Shown: positions 1 through 9,261, numbered from the stretch's first letter. The stretch is 64,000 nucleotides of DNA from Bacteroidia bacterium (GCA_030425425.1 JAUIAO010000031.1:1-64000), one strand, 5' to 3'. Notes: generated from the sequence alone by a model not told the origin. Program-made: numbers and translations.

Positions 1-104
1 TATCGACATGTCTTTAGAGAAACCGCCCAGTACGAGAGTACGCTGGGTGGTGTGAGAGGACAACAAAGATAGGTTTGATCACCTATCTTTGTTTCCTACT
101 CGAT
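1..104 (+). mobile_element. 3' end of a group II intron (domains V and VI), cut by the window edge
   Basis: Positions 22-51 fold as a group II intron domain V. An 8-bp lower stem (22-29 with 44-51, including one G-U pair) is followed by a 2-nt bulge (GC, 42-43), a 4-bp upper stem (30-33 with 38-41) and a GAGA tetraloop of the GNRA class (34-37). Domain VI follows: 54-60 pairs with 94-101 with a single unpaired A at 98, closed by a long inner stem (64-74 with 82-92). An unpaired A about 7 nt from the 3' end is the known branch-point arrangement, and the intron should end at the AT at 103-104. The reverse transcriptase/maturase gene would lie to the left, outside the window. The folding was done by eye; the family assignment rests on these two domains only. 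Confidence 0.85.
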
Positions 105-174
105 TGCTAAGGAATTACTATGTAATTGCACTTCTGATTTGATTGTTATTTAGTCTCTGCAATGGATTTATATC

Positions 175-834
175 TTAATGATTTAGAGAATCGTAGTGCC
201 CTACTACTTTGATAAGATCAAGTTCTTTGTTGCAGTTTAATCTATTATTTCTGATAAATCTTCTGATATCACCAGAATGGTTTGACATAAACAGCTCAAT
301 CATTTGCTTTTTATTCACTCTGAGAGATGATTTTGGATTGGAAGTAGGGTTATTGATTATAGTTAAATTTTGAATGTCAGCGTCCGACATCAGAATGATT
401 TGGGACTCCTCCAACTTCTTACCCCATGTAAACAAAATAATAAACCCAGGCAGAGGTATTATTTTAAAAAAGCGTTCAATTGAACGTAAGTCTTTTTTGA
501 ACAGTTTAATAGATGCGGATTCATAAAGTACTTCAAGTAGAAGGTCGTCTTTAATATTAAGTTCTGGGTGATGAAAAGAATACCTACGAAATCTAGACAC
601 TCTACCGTTTTGTTGAATTAGAATTAATTGCTCTATGTCGTCTACAGGGTAAGTATCTTGACCCACGTCTTTTTGATACCTAAGGATTTCATAAGTACCT
701 AGTGATTCAACCGCCAGCTTTCCTTCTATTGTGGTACCATTTTTCAAAATCGCTTGGCCATCCAACCAAACCTGAGCTGAGCAAAACAGAATGGTTGTAA
801 AATTGAGAAAAATGGTACTTAAAACTCTGATCAC
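175..834 (-). CDS. Secreted protein of unknown function
   Basis: The 219-residue product starts with a hydrophobic segment ending in CSAQ, a likely signal peptide cleaved near residue 20, so it is probably exported. The mature part opens with a short beta-rich stretch (DGQAILKNGTTIEGKL) of the kind seen in envelope proteins that read like small beta-barrels or repeats. I do not recognise a family. The start codon is GTG at 832-834; an ATG a little upstream is out of frame. No partner gene is evident: the next gene upstream on this strand is a 59-residue protein 110 bp away. It is the first gene after the intron remnant at the left edge and is transcribed toward it. Confidence 0.65.
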   Translation of the reverse strand: MIRVLSTIFLNFTTILFCSAQVWLDGQAILKNGTTIEGKLAVESLGTYEILRYQKDVGQDTYPVDDIEQLILIQQNGRVSRFRRYSFHHPELNIKDDLLLEVLYESASIKLFKKDLRSIERFFKIIPLPGFIILFTWGKKLEESQIILMSDADIQNLTIINNPTSNPKSSLRVNKKQMIELFMSNHSGDIRRFIRNNRLNCNKELDLIKVVGHYDSLNH

Positions 835-946
835 GTATTCGAAATTGCATGAGGTGTCAGCAAAAATATTGTATCTGCGTGACTTGAACTCCTGAAAAGT
901 TGCATTTTCTACACTTAAACCTATTTTATCAATTAAGGTGAGTCTG

Positions 947-1126
947 TTAAGTTGACAACTTAGAGTGTGGTTCTAAATAAGTGATACGAGTTTTTTTGAC
1001 AGTAAGGCCCAAAATTTTGGTGTGTACTGTCTTAGTTGTTTTTTGATGGACTGAATGGTCCTTCTTCATGATCAGTTCTTGCTTTTTCTTGATCACTTTT
1101 TCGTTAAAGAGAAATCCCATATTCAT
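947..1126 (-). CDS. Small basic protein, paralogue of the 56-residue protein at 1829-1999
   Basis: This 59-codon gene reads from ATG at 1124-1126 to TAA at 947-949. Its product begins MNMGFLFNEKVIKKKQ and is rich in Lys and His. It matches the product of 1829-1999 at about 39 of 56 positions without gaps, through motifs such as DHSVH, LTVKK and RIT--EPH. The matching protein sequence is the main evidence that both short frames are real genes. The bases just before the two starts are also alike (AAACAG, then 8 nt). No signal peptide or membrane segment is visible, so the product is probably cytoplasmic. Function unknown. Confidence 0.7.
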   Translation of the reverse strand: MNMGFLFNEKVIKKKQELIMKKDHSVHQKTTKTVHTKILGLTVKKTRITYLEPHSKLST

Positions 1127-1289
1127 ACTTAAAGCTGTTTTATTCCATCATCGAAAGTATGCTGGTTTTACGATCGACAATTAATTATTCAAAGTTGGTA
1201 TAATTTAACGTATATCTGCTATAAATTATAAAAAATCTTTAAATAATGCTATTATTTAAAACTTTAAGTTCTAGCGTCTATAAAACAAA

Positions 1290-1312
1290 AAACCCGACCT
1301 AAGGGCGGGTTT
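1290..1312 (-). terminator. Rho-independent terminator
   Basis: A 7-bp stem (1290-1296 with 1306-1312) is followed on the minus strand by a T-rich run. It lies 25 bp past the stop of the coiled-coil gene at 1337-1633. Confidence 0.75.
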
Positions 1313-1336
1313 GAATACTCAGAATTCTACTACTTA

Positions 1337-1633
1337 TCAATTAAGCATTTTGGAATATATTTCTCTTAGATGCTTAATTCGTTCTTCGGCCGATGCCTTC
1401 TGCTCATTAAATGCGGACGATAGTTCCTTGGCAGCCTCGTCGTTGGCAGCCGAGATTTTCTGATAAGTATCTTTCAGTTTTGTTTTGGTTGTTTCTAGCT
1501 TTCCTAGCTCTTCATTCCACTGATCTTTCAAGTCATTTGACATTTGATCTGCTTTCACTTTAAGCTCATCTACTTCGTTGAAAATATTGTCAATTGTGTC
1601 TTTTGCTTTGTCTTTCATTAATGTAGTATTCAT
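1337..1633 (-). CDS. Small amphipathic helical (coiled-coil) protein
   Basis: The 98-residue product is almost entirely charged helix. Residues 5-90 are dominated by Lys, Glu, Asp, Ala and Gln with leucine or isoleucine at heptad-like spacing, as in apolipoprotein-like or YtxH-like stress proteins. There is no signal peptide and no membrane segment, so it is probably cytoplasmic. It has its own terminator just downstream and lies between the two paralogous small basic genes, all on the same strand. The family is not recognised with confidence. Start is the ATG at 1631-1633; a second Met at residue 6 is an alternative. Confidence 0.7.
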   Translation of the reverse strand: MNTTLMKDKAKDTIDNIFNEVDELKVKADQMSNDLKDQWNEELGKLETTKTKLKDTYQKISAANDEAAKELSSAFNEQKASAEERIKHLREIYSKMLN

Positions 1634-1790
1634 GAGTTTTTATTAGTTGTTAAATAATTGAATTACAACTATATAACAGCGTGATATACATATTGTTTAG
1701 AAATATTTACAAATATTGTTTTAATATTTAAATACAAATAACTGAAAAAGTATTTTATTAAGCCAATAAATGCTGAAAACAGGACAAGAA

Positions 1791-1819
1791 AAAACCTCTC
1801 GAAATATCCGGGAGGTTTT
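1791..1819 (-). terminator. Rho-independent terminator
   Basis: An 8-bp stem (1791-1798 with 1812-1819) is followed on the minus strand by a T run, just past the stop of the 56-residue gene at 1829-1999. Confidence 0.75.
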
Positions 1820-1828
1820 AATTTTACA

Positions 1829-1999
1829 TCACTTGTAATGTGGTTCTACAGAAGTAATTCGTCTTTTTTTGACTGTGACCCCTAGTACCTTGACATGAAT
1901 CCACTTAATTGTTTTGTTGTGGACCGAATGATCACTTTTCATGATCATTTCTTGTTTCTCTTTGATAACCTTCCGGTTATACAGAAATCCAATGTTCAT
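1829..1999 (-). CDS. Small basic protein, paralogue of the 59-residue protein at 947-1126
   Basis: The frame is open back to 2101, but the homology with the 947-1126 product begins exactly at the internal ATG at 1997-1999 (MNIGFLYNRKVIKEKQ). I therefore take that as the start, giving 56 residues. The product is basic, has no export signal, and ends in the shared RIT--EPH-K motif. It has its own terminator immediately downstream, so it is probably a single-gene transcript. Function is unknown; no known domain was recognised. Confidence 0.7.
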   Translation of the reverse strand: MNIGFLYNRKVIKEKQEMIMKSDHSVHNKTIKWIHVKVLGVTVKKRRITSVEPHYK

Positions 2000-2198
2000 G
2001 ATAAATCCTGTTTTAACTGGTAAAAACTTTTGCGATAGAATAGGGGCTGGGCATAACACATCGATCGCAACTTGTTGTAAGATACAGAAATGTGTTTGCA
2101 TTCTTTGATGTGGGAGGCATTATGTTTTTATGAATCCCGTTTAAGATTAATAATTAGTTTATCACTTGTTTAGAGCTATTGAGTAGATGGAGTATGTG

Positions 2199-2555
2199 TT
2201 ATTTAGCTTTACTCAAATTATAAAATATTGTTTTCAACAAATGGCCCAACACAAACCCAATCACCAATCCGATACTATTTGCCAATAAATCCATCCACTC
2301 ACCATATCGATTGACATAAGGTTGAATCAACTCTATCGCTCCACTCCATAGGACTACTCCCAATAAAAAGTAATAGAGATATTTTGGGTTCTTCAAAGTG
2401 ACAGGTAATGCTATTGACATATATGCGATCAAATGGTGGGTTTTATCTGTTCCCGGAACTTCCGGCAGCTCTGGAAGTGGTATCAGACTCAAAACCGTGG
2501 TAATGATAAGCAACACAACGCTTAGGGTCAGGCCAAACTTCTGAATGAAATGCAT
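2199..2555 (-). CDS. VanZ-like membrane protein
   Basis: The 118-residue product has four hydrophobic segments (about residues 7-27, 42-56, 60-77 and 88-110). It carries the VanZ-family signature: DKTHHLIAY at the start of the second segment and RYGEWMDLLANSIG before the last. VanZ proteins are small inner-membrane proteins; VanZ itself gives teicoplanin resistance, but most family members, including those in Bacteroidota, have no defined role. Length fits the family. It is a single gene, divergent from the mutase gene at 2766. Confidence 0.85.
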   Translation of the reverse strand: MHFIQKFGLTLSVVLLIITTVLSLIPLPELPEVPGTDKTHHLIAYMSIALPVTLKNPKYLYYFLLGVVLWSGAIELIQPYVNRYGEWMDLLANSIGLVIGFVLGHLLKTIFYNLSKAK

Positions 2556-2765
2556 GGACTATAATGTTTAGAAATACAGATGAAAATGGTTGATAATTCG
2601 CTTGCAAAGAAACGAAATTCTGAGGTTTGGAGACTTTACAAAATGCCTCCTTGCCACCTGCATTTTGATTATTTTTGTCAGACCCAAATAGTGTAAACTG
2701 AGTAAATCAAAGTTTATAATTTATTAAACAACATTTTCAACCTCTATTCAAAAGACAAAGAACTT

Positions 2766-3884
2766 ATGTCACAGACCGTAGCTCCTTACAAGCCTGTCAA
2801 TCATATTAGAATCGTTACCGCAGCCTCGTTATTTGATGGTCACGATGCAGCTATCAATATCATGCGTCGGATCATTCAATCTACTGGATGCGAAGTAATA
2901 CATTTAGGGCACAATCGTTCTGTTCAGGAGATTGTAGATTGTGCCATACAGGAAGATGCACAGGCCATTGCCATCACTTCCTATCAGGGAGGTCATGTGG
3001 AGTATTTCAAATACATGTATGACCTTTTGAAAGAGCGAGGTTCTGATATCAAGATTTATGGAGGAGGAGGAGGAACCATACTCCCTGAAGAAATCAAAGA
3101 TCTTCATGATTATGGTATAGCTCGAATATATTCTCCGGACGATGGCCGAGAGCTGGGACTTCAAGGAATGATCAATGACCTCATCAAAGGTTGCGATTTT
3201 GCTATTGGACAAAACCTGAACGGTCAGATTAAGAAATTAGATAAGAAAAATGTCAATGCTATTGCTCGATTAATATCGGCTGCTGAGAATTATCCGGAGC
3301 AGAACAAAGACATGCTTGAGGAGATTCGAAAAACTATAGAGAGCAAAACGACTGCTCCTGTATTAGGAATTACCGGAACTGGAGGGGCAGGTAAATCTTC
3401 TCTAGTTGATGAACTTGTGAGAAGATTTTTGATTGATTTTGAGGACAAAAACATTGCAGTGATATCAGTGGATCCCTCGAAAAGGAAAACAGGTGGAGCG
3501 CTGTTAGGCGATCGCATTCGAATGAATTCAATCTTTTCTGATCGGGTTTACATGCGATCATTGGCTACTCGTCAGTCGAATTTGGCTCTGAGCAAATACG
3601 TGAAAGACGCCATTGATATTGTAAAAGCAGCAGGTTTTGATTTGATCATACTGGAAACTTCCGGAATTGGTCAGTCAGATACGGAGATCACGGAGCATTC
3701 TGACTTATCACTTTATGTGATGACTCCAGAATATGGTGCTGCTACACAGCTGGAGAAAATAGATATGTTGGATTTCGCTGATGTAATTGCGCTCAATAAA
3801 TTCGACAAGAGGGGAGCGTTGGATGCATTACGAGATGTGAAGAAGCAGTTCACCAGAAACCATAATCTTTGGGAAGTCTCTTAA
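2766..3884 (+). CDS. icmF: Fused isobutyryl-CoA-type mutase (IcmF), N-terminal part ended by a premature TAA
   Basis: This part encodes the cobalamin-binding domain (residues about 13-145, with the DGHD motif carrying the cobalt-ligating His26). The first two thirds of a MeaB-like G domain follow, with the P-loop [12 protein letters not shown] at 201-212 and NKFD at 344-347. In the IcmF family these domains are fused to the acyl-CoA mutase barrel and rearrange isobutyryl-CoA and n-butyryl-CoA or related acyl-CoAs. Here translation stops at TAA 3882-3884, inside the G domain and only 26 residues past NKFD. The same reading frame continues at once into the rest of the protein. The unbroken frame 2766-6140 would give about 1,124 residues, the usual IcmF length. 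The family call is strong; whether a full protein is made is open. Confidence 0.85.
   Translation: MSQTVAPYKPVNHIRIVTAASLFDGHDAAINIMRRIIQSTGCEVIHLGHNRSVQEIVDCAIQEDAQAIAITSYQGGHVEYFKYMYDLLKERGSDIKIYGGGGGTILPEEIKDLHDYGIARIYSPDDGRELGLQGMINDLIKGCDFAIGQNLNGQIKKLDKKNVNAIARLISAAENYPEQNKDMLEEIRKTIESKTTAPVLGITGTGGAGKSSLVDELVRRFLIDFEDKNIAVISVDPSKRKTGGALLGDRIRMNSIFSDRVYMRSLATRQSNLALSKYVKDAIDIVKAAGFDLIILETSGIGQSDTEITEHSDLSLYVMTPEYGAATQLEKIDMLDFADVIALNKFDKRGALDALRDVKKQFTRNHNLWEVS
3882..3884 (+). other. In-frame TAA interrupting icmF
   Basis: The stop lies in the same frame as both halves (2766, 3882 and 3891 are all multiples of 3). No base is lost or gained and the surrounding protein sequence is family-like on both sides (NHNLWEVS before, [11 protein letters not shown] after). 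A single base change in a sense codon explains it. Sequencing error, a true nonsense mutation and stop readthrough are all possible. Confidence 0.85.
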
Positions 3885-3890
3885 GATCAG

Positions 3891-6140
3891 TTGCCGGTTT
3901 ATGGAACGATTGCCAGCCAATTCAATGATCCGGGGATGAATCAACTGTATCAGGCTATCATGGCTAAACTGGTGGAGAAGACAGGAACTGACCTGAAATC
4001 TGGGTTTCAATCAGGTGATGAAATGTCCGAGAAGATCTTCATTATTCCTCCAAAAAGAACCAGATACCTTTCTGAAATTTCTGAAACGATCAGGAATTAC
4101 AACGATACAGTAGAAAAACAAAAAACAATTGCCCAGCAACTTTACGGTTTGGATCAATCTATAGAAGTGCTCAAAAAACAAGATCAACAGGTAGCACTAG
4201 AAGCCATTGAACAGGCTAAAAAACAACTGGAGCTGGATCTAGATCCACACAATAAAAAGCTGCTAGAAGAGTGGGACGAAAAGAAAAAGAAATATGCAGG
4301 AGACAGCTTTACTTATGAAGTGCGTGGAAAGGAAATCAAAGTAGAGACTTCCAACACATCGCTTTCTCATACCAAATTTCCGAAGGTAAGTCTTCCAAGG
4401 TATGAAGCGTGGGGAGATGTGCTGAAATGGAGTTTGCAGGAAAATGTACCTGGAGAGTATCCTTATACCGCTGGTGTGTTTCCGTTCAAAAGAAAAGGAG
4501 AGGATCCTACCAGAATGTTTGCCGGAGAAGGTGGTCCAGAGCGTACCAATAAGCGCTTTCATTATGTTTCGATGGGATTGCCGGCAGCCAGACTTTCCAC
4601 GGCTTTTGATTCTGTGACACTCTACGGAGAAGATCCGGATTATCGACCAGATATTTATGGGAAGATTGGGAATTCGGGTGTGAGTATTTGCTGTTTGGAT
4701 GATGCGAAAAAGCTGTATTCTGGTTTCAATTTATGTGATCCAACCACTTCCGTTTCCATGACTATCAATGGACCAGCGGCAACTATTGCAGCTTTTTTCA
4801 TGAATGCAGCCATTGATCAGCAATGTGAATTGTACATTCAGGAAAATGGGTTGGAAAATGAGGTAGAAAAGAAAATTGAGGAAATTTATAAAGGATTGGA
4901 TACTCCTAGACCTTCTTATAATGGACAATTACCGGAAGGCCATAATGGTCTTGGCTTGATGTTGCTTGGGGTTACTGGTGATCAGGTATTGCCAAAAGAA
5001 GTTTATGATGAAATTAAAGTCAGGACACTTTCTTCTGTGCGAGGAACGGTTCAGGCAGATATTCTGAAAGAAGATCAGGCACAGAATACCTGCATTTTTT
5101 CTACTGAGTTTTCACTCAGATTGATGGGAGATGTGCAGCAATATTTCATTGATCACATAGTTCGGAATTTTTATTCGGTATCTATCTCGGGATATCATAT
5201 TGCAGAAGCTGGAGCAAATCCGATTTCGCAGCTGGCATTTACACTTGCTAATGGATTTACATTCGTGGAATACTATCTTTCGCGAGGAATGGATATCAAC
5301 AAGTTTGCTCCGAATCTCTCCTTTTTCTTCTCCAATGGAGTAGATGCCGAATATGCTGTAATTGGTCGCGTAGCAAGAAGGATCTGGGCGAAGGCCATGA
5401 AAGAGAAGTATGGTGCAGATGATCGTTCTCAGAAACTCAAATATCATATTCAAACATCCGGTAGATCACTTCATGCACAAGAAATTGATTTCAACGATAT
5501 ACGCACCACATTACAGGCACTCTATGCGATTTATGACAATTGTAATTCATTACATACTAATGCTTACGATGAAGCGATTACAACACCTACAGAAGGCTCC
5601 GTTCGTCGGGCGATGGCTATACAGTTGATCATTAACAAGGAGCTTGGTTTGGCTAAAAACGAAAATCCAATGCAAGGATCTTTCATCGTAGAAGAGTTAA
5701 CTGATCTGGTAGAGGAAGCAGTGATGGAAGAGTTTGATCGGATTACTGAGAGAGGAGGAGTGCTGGGCGCTATGGAAAGTATGTATCAGCGTGGTAAAAT
5801 TCAGGAAGAAAGTCTTTATTATGAAACCAAAAAACACACAGGAGAACTTCCAATTATTGGGGTAAATACCTTCTTGTCTTCAAAAGGATCACCAACCATC
5901 ATTCCTGATGAAGTCATTAGGGCAACTAAAGAGGAGAAGGAAGCACAAATAGCGAATCTTGAGTCTTTGAAAGAGCGGAATAAAGACCGAAGTATGGAGT
6001 TATTGAAAAGGCTTCAGGAAGTTGCTTTAAAAAATGAAAACACATTCAATGAATTGATGGAGACTACAAAGTACTGCTCTTTGGGTCAGATTACTCATGC
6101 CATGTTCGAAGTAGGAGGACAATACAGAAGAAATATGTGA
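3891..6140 (+). CDS. icmF: IcmF, C-terminal part: end of G domain plus acyl-CoA mutase domain
   Basis: The 749-residue frame begins with the end of the G domain ([15 protein letters not shown]), then a helical linker rich in Lys and Gln. The acyl-CoA mutase substrate-binding barrel follows ([29 protein letters not shown], and [19 protein letters not shown], typical of the methylmalonyl-CoA mutase large-chain fold). It is in the same frame as the upstream part, separated only by TAA and two codons. The TTG at 3891 is merely the first possible start and has no clear ribosome-binding site. A protein starting there would lack the cobalamin-binding and P-loop parts, so it is more likely the tail of one broken gene than an independent gene. 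Confidence 0.8.
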   Translation: MPVYGTIASQFNDPGMNQLYQAIMAKLVEKTGTDLKSGFQSGDEMSEKIFIIPPKRTRYLSEISETIRNYNDTVEKQKTIAQQLYGLDQSIEVLKKQDQQVALEAIEQAKKQLELDLDPHNKKLLEEWDEKKKKYAGDSFTYEVRGKEIKVETSNTSLSHTKFPKVSLPRYEAWGDVLKWSLQENVPGEYPYTAGVFPFKRKGEDPTRMFAGEGGPERTNKRFHYVSMGLPAARLSTAFDSVTLYGEDPDYRPDIYGKIGNSGVSICCLDDAKKLYSGFNLCDPTTSVSMTINGPAATIAAFFMNAAIDQQCELYIQENGLENEVEKKIEEIYKGLDTPRPSYNGQLPEGHNGLGLMLLGVTGDQVLPKEVYDEIKVRTLSSVRGTVQADILKEDQAQNTCIFSTEFSLRLMGDVQQYFIDHIVRNFYSVSISGYHIAEAGANPISQLAFTLANGFTFVEYYLSRGMDINKFAPNLSFFFSNGVDAEYAVIGRVARRIWAKAMKEKYGADDRSQKLKYHIQTSGRSLHAQEIDFNDIRTTLQALYAIYDNCNSLHTNAYDEAITTPTEGSVRRAMAIQLIINKELGLAKNENPMQGSFIVEELTDLVEEAVMEEFDRITERGGVLGAMESMYQRGKIQEESLYYETKKHTGELPIIGVNTFLSSKGSPTIIPDEVIRATKEEKEAQIANLESLKERNKDRSMELLKRLQEVALKNENTFNELMETTKYCSLGQITHAMFEVGGQYRRNM

Positions 6141-6249
6141 TTCTTTACGCCTTACTCACAGTTCTAGTGAAATGTGTATCGCATCTGGAGTTTAGCGAAA
6201 ATTGGCACGGTGATTGGATTACTGCTTTCAAAACTAAACAAATAAGGTT

Positions 6250-6948
6250 ATGAAAAAGGCAGTTTTACTTTCAATTTTAGGTGTCATCCTTTTAGTTTCT
6301 AAAAGTGAAGCACAGCATTTCGTTACTTCTTATGGAATTGAACAACAATGGGGAATTCCTTATGAGGTTTATTACACGCTTGATCATGATTATTGGGGAT
6401 ATGATATTGTGCATGCCTCACATATCGTGAATAGAAGACGCAACTACTTTGATATAGTATTGCAAAGAAGAGGGGTTTTTGTACGGTTGAGTATTGGTAG
6501 AAATGGTCGGGTATTGAGAAGGATCGTAACTAATGATTATCCATTGTTCGATCATGTATGTAATAATCACTGTGGCTACCATGATACGTTTTATCAAAAC
6601 TATGCCGTAAAAGACCATCATGGGCACTTTTACGTGAACTATAGAAGACCAAGACCAAATGTGATGGCTTATAACAATCATAAAAAACACTGGCATGGAA
6701 ATGCATACGGACATAATAAAGGTTATAAAAATCATGGTAACACAAACTTTGGATCTCATAGTAATAATGGGAGAAATGATAATCGAAGAACTATAGAGGG
6801 AAACAGGTATGGTGGTAGGGGAGATAATGGTCGATCTGGCTCGGGGGATGTGAATAGACGCACGACCCAGGAAGATACCCGAAAAGATTCGCCAAACTCG
6901 AGAAGAAATAGCACCTCCACTTATCCATCCAGAAGATCAAATGAGTGA
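6250..6948 (+). CDS. Secreted protein with His/Tyr-rich core and Asn/Gly/Arg-rich tail
   Basis: Residues 1-21 form a clear signal peptide (MKKAVLLSILGVILLVSKSEA, cut before QHF). Residues 22-115 are a folded-looking region rich in Tyr and His. From about 140 to the end (232) the chain is low-complexity (His, Asn, Gly, then Arg, Ser and Thr), probably disordered. No family is recognised; the composition suggests a periplasmic or surface protein. It sits alone between icmF and a convergent acyltransferase gene, with a shared terminator hairpin downstream. AAGGTT precedes the ATG at 6250. Confidence 0.7.
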   Translation: MKKAVLLSILGVILLVSKSEAQHFVTSYGIEQQWGIPYEVYYTLDHDYWGYDIVHASHIVNRRRNYFDIVLQRRGVFVRLSIGRNGRVLRRIVTNDYPLFDHVCNNHCGYHDTFYQNYAVKDHHGHFYVNYRRPRPNVMAYNNHKKHWHGNAYGHNKGYKNHGNTNFGSHSNNGRNDNRRTIEGNRYGGRGDNGRSGSGDVNRRTTQEDTRKDSPNSRRNSTSTYPSRRSNE

Positions 6949-6968
6949 TTGAGTATTATAGTTGACCT

Positions 6969-6992
6969 GAAAGCCCGTGAAAGCGGGCTTTC
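6969..6992. terminator. Hairpin terminator shared by convergent genes
   Basis: A 9-bp stem (6969-6977 with 6984-6992) and 6-nt loop lie between the convergent genes ending at 6948 and 6996. The T-rich run is on the plus-strand side, so it chiefly serves the upstream plus-strand gene. Confidence 0.75.
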
Positions 6993-6995
6993 GTT

Positions 6996-7856
6996 TTATA
7001 CTTTAGTTAGTTTCCAGCGTTTGTGCGTCCAAAGCCAAAATTCAGGTGCTTCTATAATCTGCTCTTCCAGTTTTTTAGTTGCTTTTTCAATAATAGAGCC
7101 TTCAACAGATGTCGAAGGATTTTCTTCCAGGACTTCAAAAGTCAATTCATAATATCCGCGCTTAGGTTTGGTGGCTTTACCAAAAATCACTGCTTGATCG
7201 TAATGTTTAGCATATTTTTCAGCACCAAAGTGCACTGCAGTTTCCTGACCGAGAAATTCTGTCCAGTATACTTTTTGATTTTTTCGTGGTGATTGATCTA
7301 TGGCGAAAGTGGTTACGGAAAGAGTGTTTTTAAATTCTTCGAAGAATTGTTTGACTTGTTTTTTGGGTACCAATACAAGTCCGAGTCGCGATCTGGATTC
7401 TGAAAATTTCTCTTCTAAAAATGGATCGGTCAAAGGTGTATAAATCCCTAATAAATCATGTTCGATCTGTGGAGCGGTAGCAACCGCAAATAGCTCCCAG
7501 TTCTGATAATGACCACCAGTAAGAACAGCGCTTCTGTTGGTTTCAGCTAATTTTTCAAAGATTTCAGCATTAGTTACTCTAAACCTCGCTATTGCTTCCT
7601 CCTTAGTAATGCTAAAAAGTTTGATACTTTCTGCAATTAGGTCATAAAAATGCCTGTAAAATTTCCTTTCTGTACGTTTTCTCCAGGTATCAGATCGATT
7701 TGGAAATGAAATCTTAAGGTTGCTTTGTACCACTTTTTTGCGGTAAGCAATTCCGATCAAGGACAGAAAATATAAACTATTTGAAATCCAGTATAAAATT
7801 GAAAGAGGAAGGAAAGAGAGAGGTTTGAGAAGAATGTAATAAAGCAACCTGGACAT
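6996..7856 (-). CDS. Lysophospholipid/lipid A acyltransferase family protein (LpxL/HtrB-like)
   Basis: The 286-residue product has an N-terminal membrane anchor (residues 5-38). The acyltransferase signature HYQNWE follows near residue 117 (the His-x4-Glu catalytic pair), with the later SPRKNQKVYW and EFLGQ blocks typical of the family. Enzymes of this family add secondary acyl chains to lipid A precursors at the inner membrane; Bacteroidota members also include enzymes for other lipids. Length fits. It is a single gene, convergent with 6250-6948, with no partner that narrows the substrate. Confidence 0.88.
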   Translation of the reverse strand: MSRLLYYILLKPLSFLPLSILYWISNSLYFLSLIGIAYRKKVVQSNLKISFPNRSDTWRKRTERKFYRHFYDLIAESIKLFSITKEEAIARFRVTNAEIFEKLAETNRSAVLTGGHYQNWELFAVATAPQIEHDLLGIYTPLTDPFLEEKFSESRSRLGLVLVPKKQVKQFFEEFKNTLSVTTFAIDQSPRKNQKVYWTEFLGQETAVHFGAEKYAKHYDQAVIFGKATKPKRGYYELTFEVLEENPSTSVEGSIIEKATKKLEEQIIEAPEFWLWTHKRWKLTKV

Positions 7857-7892
7857 TGTTTCTCAAAATTAGAGGATATACCAATAATGAAA

Positions 7893-7918
7893 AAGCTCCC
7901 CGGATTCCCAGAGAGCTT
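7893..7918 (-). terminator. Terminator of the DAHP synthase gene
   Basis: The stem 7893-7898 with 7913-7918, extended by inner pairs, is followed on the minus strand by TTTT. It lies 28 bp past the stop of the gene at 7946. Confidence 0.7.
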
Positions 7919-7945
7919 ATCATGATCATTTAAAAAAATTAGTTC

Positions 7946-9001
7946 TTATGCTGGACTTAATTCTTTACTGTATTGTTTTCTGATCGTCCAGATTTGATTG
8001 ATATCCTGAATAAGTTTTTTCAATACTTCAGGAGTGATGGATTGCTTTGGATCATCACCAATTCCAAATTTTGGATTTGAATGAGTTTCTATGATCACAC
8101 CGTCTGCACCGTATGACATAGCTGCCATAGCAGCAGAAGGCACATATTTAGCTCTACCCACAGAGTGTGATGGATCCACAATCACAGGAGCCCAAGTCTT
8201 TTCTTTTAATAATGGTGTAATGCTTTCGTCAGGATAGTTCCTATAACCATCCATTGTCGGAGAAGTTCCTCTCGGGCAAAGCATTACATCTGCATTTCCT
8301 CCAGCAGCTATATATTCAGCTGCGGCAATGAATTCATTTACAGGACCCATTCCCATAGACCTCTTCAGTAGTACAGCTATCTGCTTATCAGCTGTGGCTT
8401 TACCTACTTGCTTCAACAATGAGTAGTTAAGTGCATTTCTGGCACCAATCTGCAATACATCTACTCCAGCTTCCACAGCAATAGCCAACTGATGATCATC
8501 CATTACTTCAGTATCAACAGGAAGCCCAGTTTGAGACTTAGCATCCATCAGTATTTTAATGGATTTATCATCACCCTGAAATGCATATGGCATAGTTCTC
8601 GGCTTCCATACACCACCTCTTATACAATTGGCGCCTGCTTCTTTTACTGCGTGTGCTGATTCGATAAACATGTTAGGGTTTTTCGGATCAATGGTACAGT
8701 GACCTGCTATGATAAACGGAGACTCCCCTACAATGGAGTTGCCGATTTTCACTTTGTGGTGAGACATTTCAGATTTGAGGTCCATGAGTTTAAAAGGAGT
8801 GTCAATAGCATCCCATCGGTCTACATAATCCAGACCTAAAATTCTATTGACCATAATTGTTTCTCTTTCATCACCTAGTACCGCATAAATAGTGCGGTGG
8901 TGACCTACGATTGGCTGTACTCTACATCCGTATTCTCCTACTATTGCTACAACCTCGTCCAGCTGTTCTTCTGTTAATTTCGACTCCTTTGGAATGATCA
9001 T
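7946..9001 (-). CDS. aroF: 3-deoxy-7-phosphoheptulonate (DAHP) synthase, type I beta
   Basis: It condenses phosphoenolpyruvate and erythrose 4-phosphate, the first step of the shikimate pathway. Residues about 1-75 are the small ferredoxin-like regulatory domain of the beta subtype (VGHHRTIYAVLGD). The barrel follows, with FIIAGHCTID, IRGGVWKPRT, LPVDTEVMDD, LLKRSMGM, LCPRGTSP and VIVDPSHSVGR, which supply the substrate and metal ligands. The 351-residue length fits. It is transcribed alone: a good promoter lies 27 bp upstream and a terminator follows. Symbol by family; aroG or aroA would be equivalent names. Confidence 0.95.
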   Translation of the reverse strand: MIIPKESKLTEEQLDEVVAIVGEYGCRVQPIVGHHRTIYAVLGDERETIMVNRILGLDYVDRWDAIDTPFKLMDLKSEMSHHKVKIGNSIVGESPFIIAGHCTIDPKNPNMFIESAHAVKEAGANCIRGGVWKPRTMPYAFQGDDKSIKILMDAKSQTGLPVDTEVMDDHQLAIAVEAGVDVLQIGARNALNYSLLKQVGKATADKQIAVLLKRSMGMGPVNEFIAAAEYIAAGGNADVMLCPRGTSPTMDGYRNYPDESITPLLKEKTWAPVIVDPSHSVGRAKYVPSAAMAAMSYGADGVIIETHSNPKFGIGDDPKQSITPEVLKKLIQDINQIWTIRKQYSKELSPA

Positions 9002-9027
9002 GTTCCTATTATTTACTAATGAGTCGG

Positions 9028-9057
9028 CAAAAGTAATTTACCCACTTCATATGCCAA
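9028..9057 (-). promoter_or_regulatory. Bacteroidota-type promoter of aroF
   Basis: Read on the minus strand, TTG (9055-9057) is followed after 19 bp by TACTTTTG (9028-9035). This matches the known Bacteroidota consensus of TTG, 19-21 bp, TANNTTTG. Expected transcription start is near 9021, giving a leader of about 20 nt. Confidence 0.75.
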
Positions 9058-9261
9058 GAGTATTGGGGAAAATGTTGTGTTAAATTTGGGAAATTTAGGT
9101 TGAATAGAGGTTTTGAAGGTTTAAATTTTAAATTTCCCAATAAATACAGAATTAATCATCAATTTTTGTGCTTTCAATTCTGACTAAACAATGATAGAAA
9201 GTGTGGGTTTAATATTCTAGTTTAGTGTGGTCAGGCTTATAACAGACAATAATTATTGACA

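Noticed and set aside
2000-2101. 34-codon upstream extension of the small basic gene
   Set aside because: Homology to the paralogue starts exactly at the ATG at 1997-1999, so the extension is unlikely to be translated.
3876-3900. Frameshift as the cause of the split mutase
   Set aside because: Both parts are in the same frame with no inserted or missing bases; only a stop codon intervenes.
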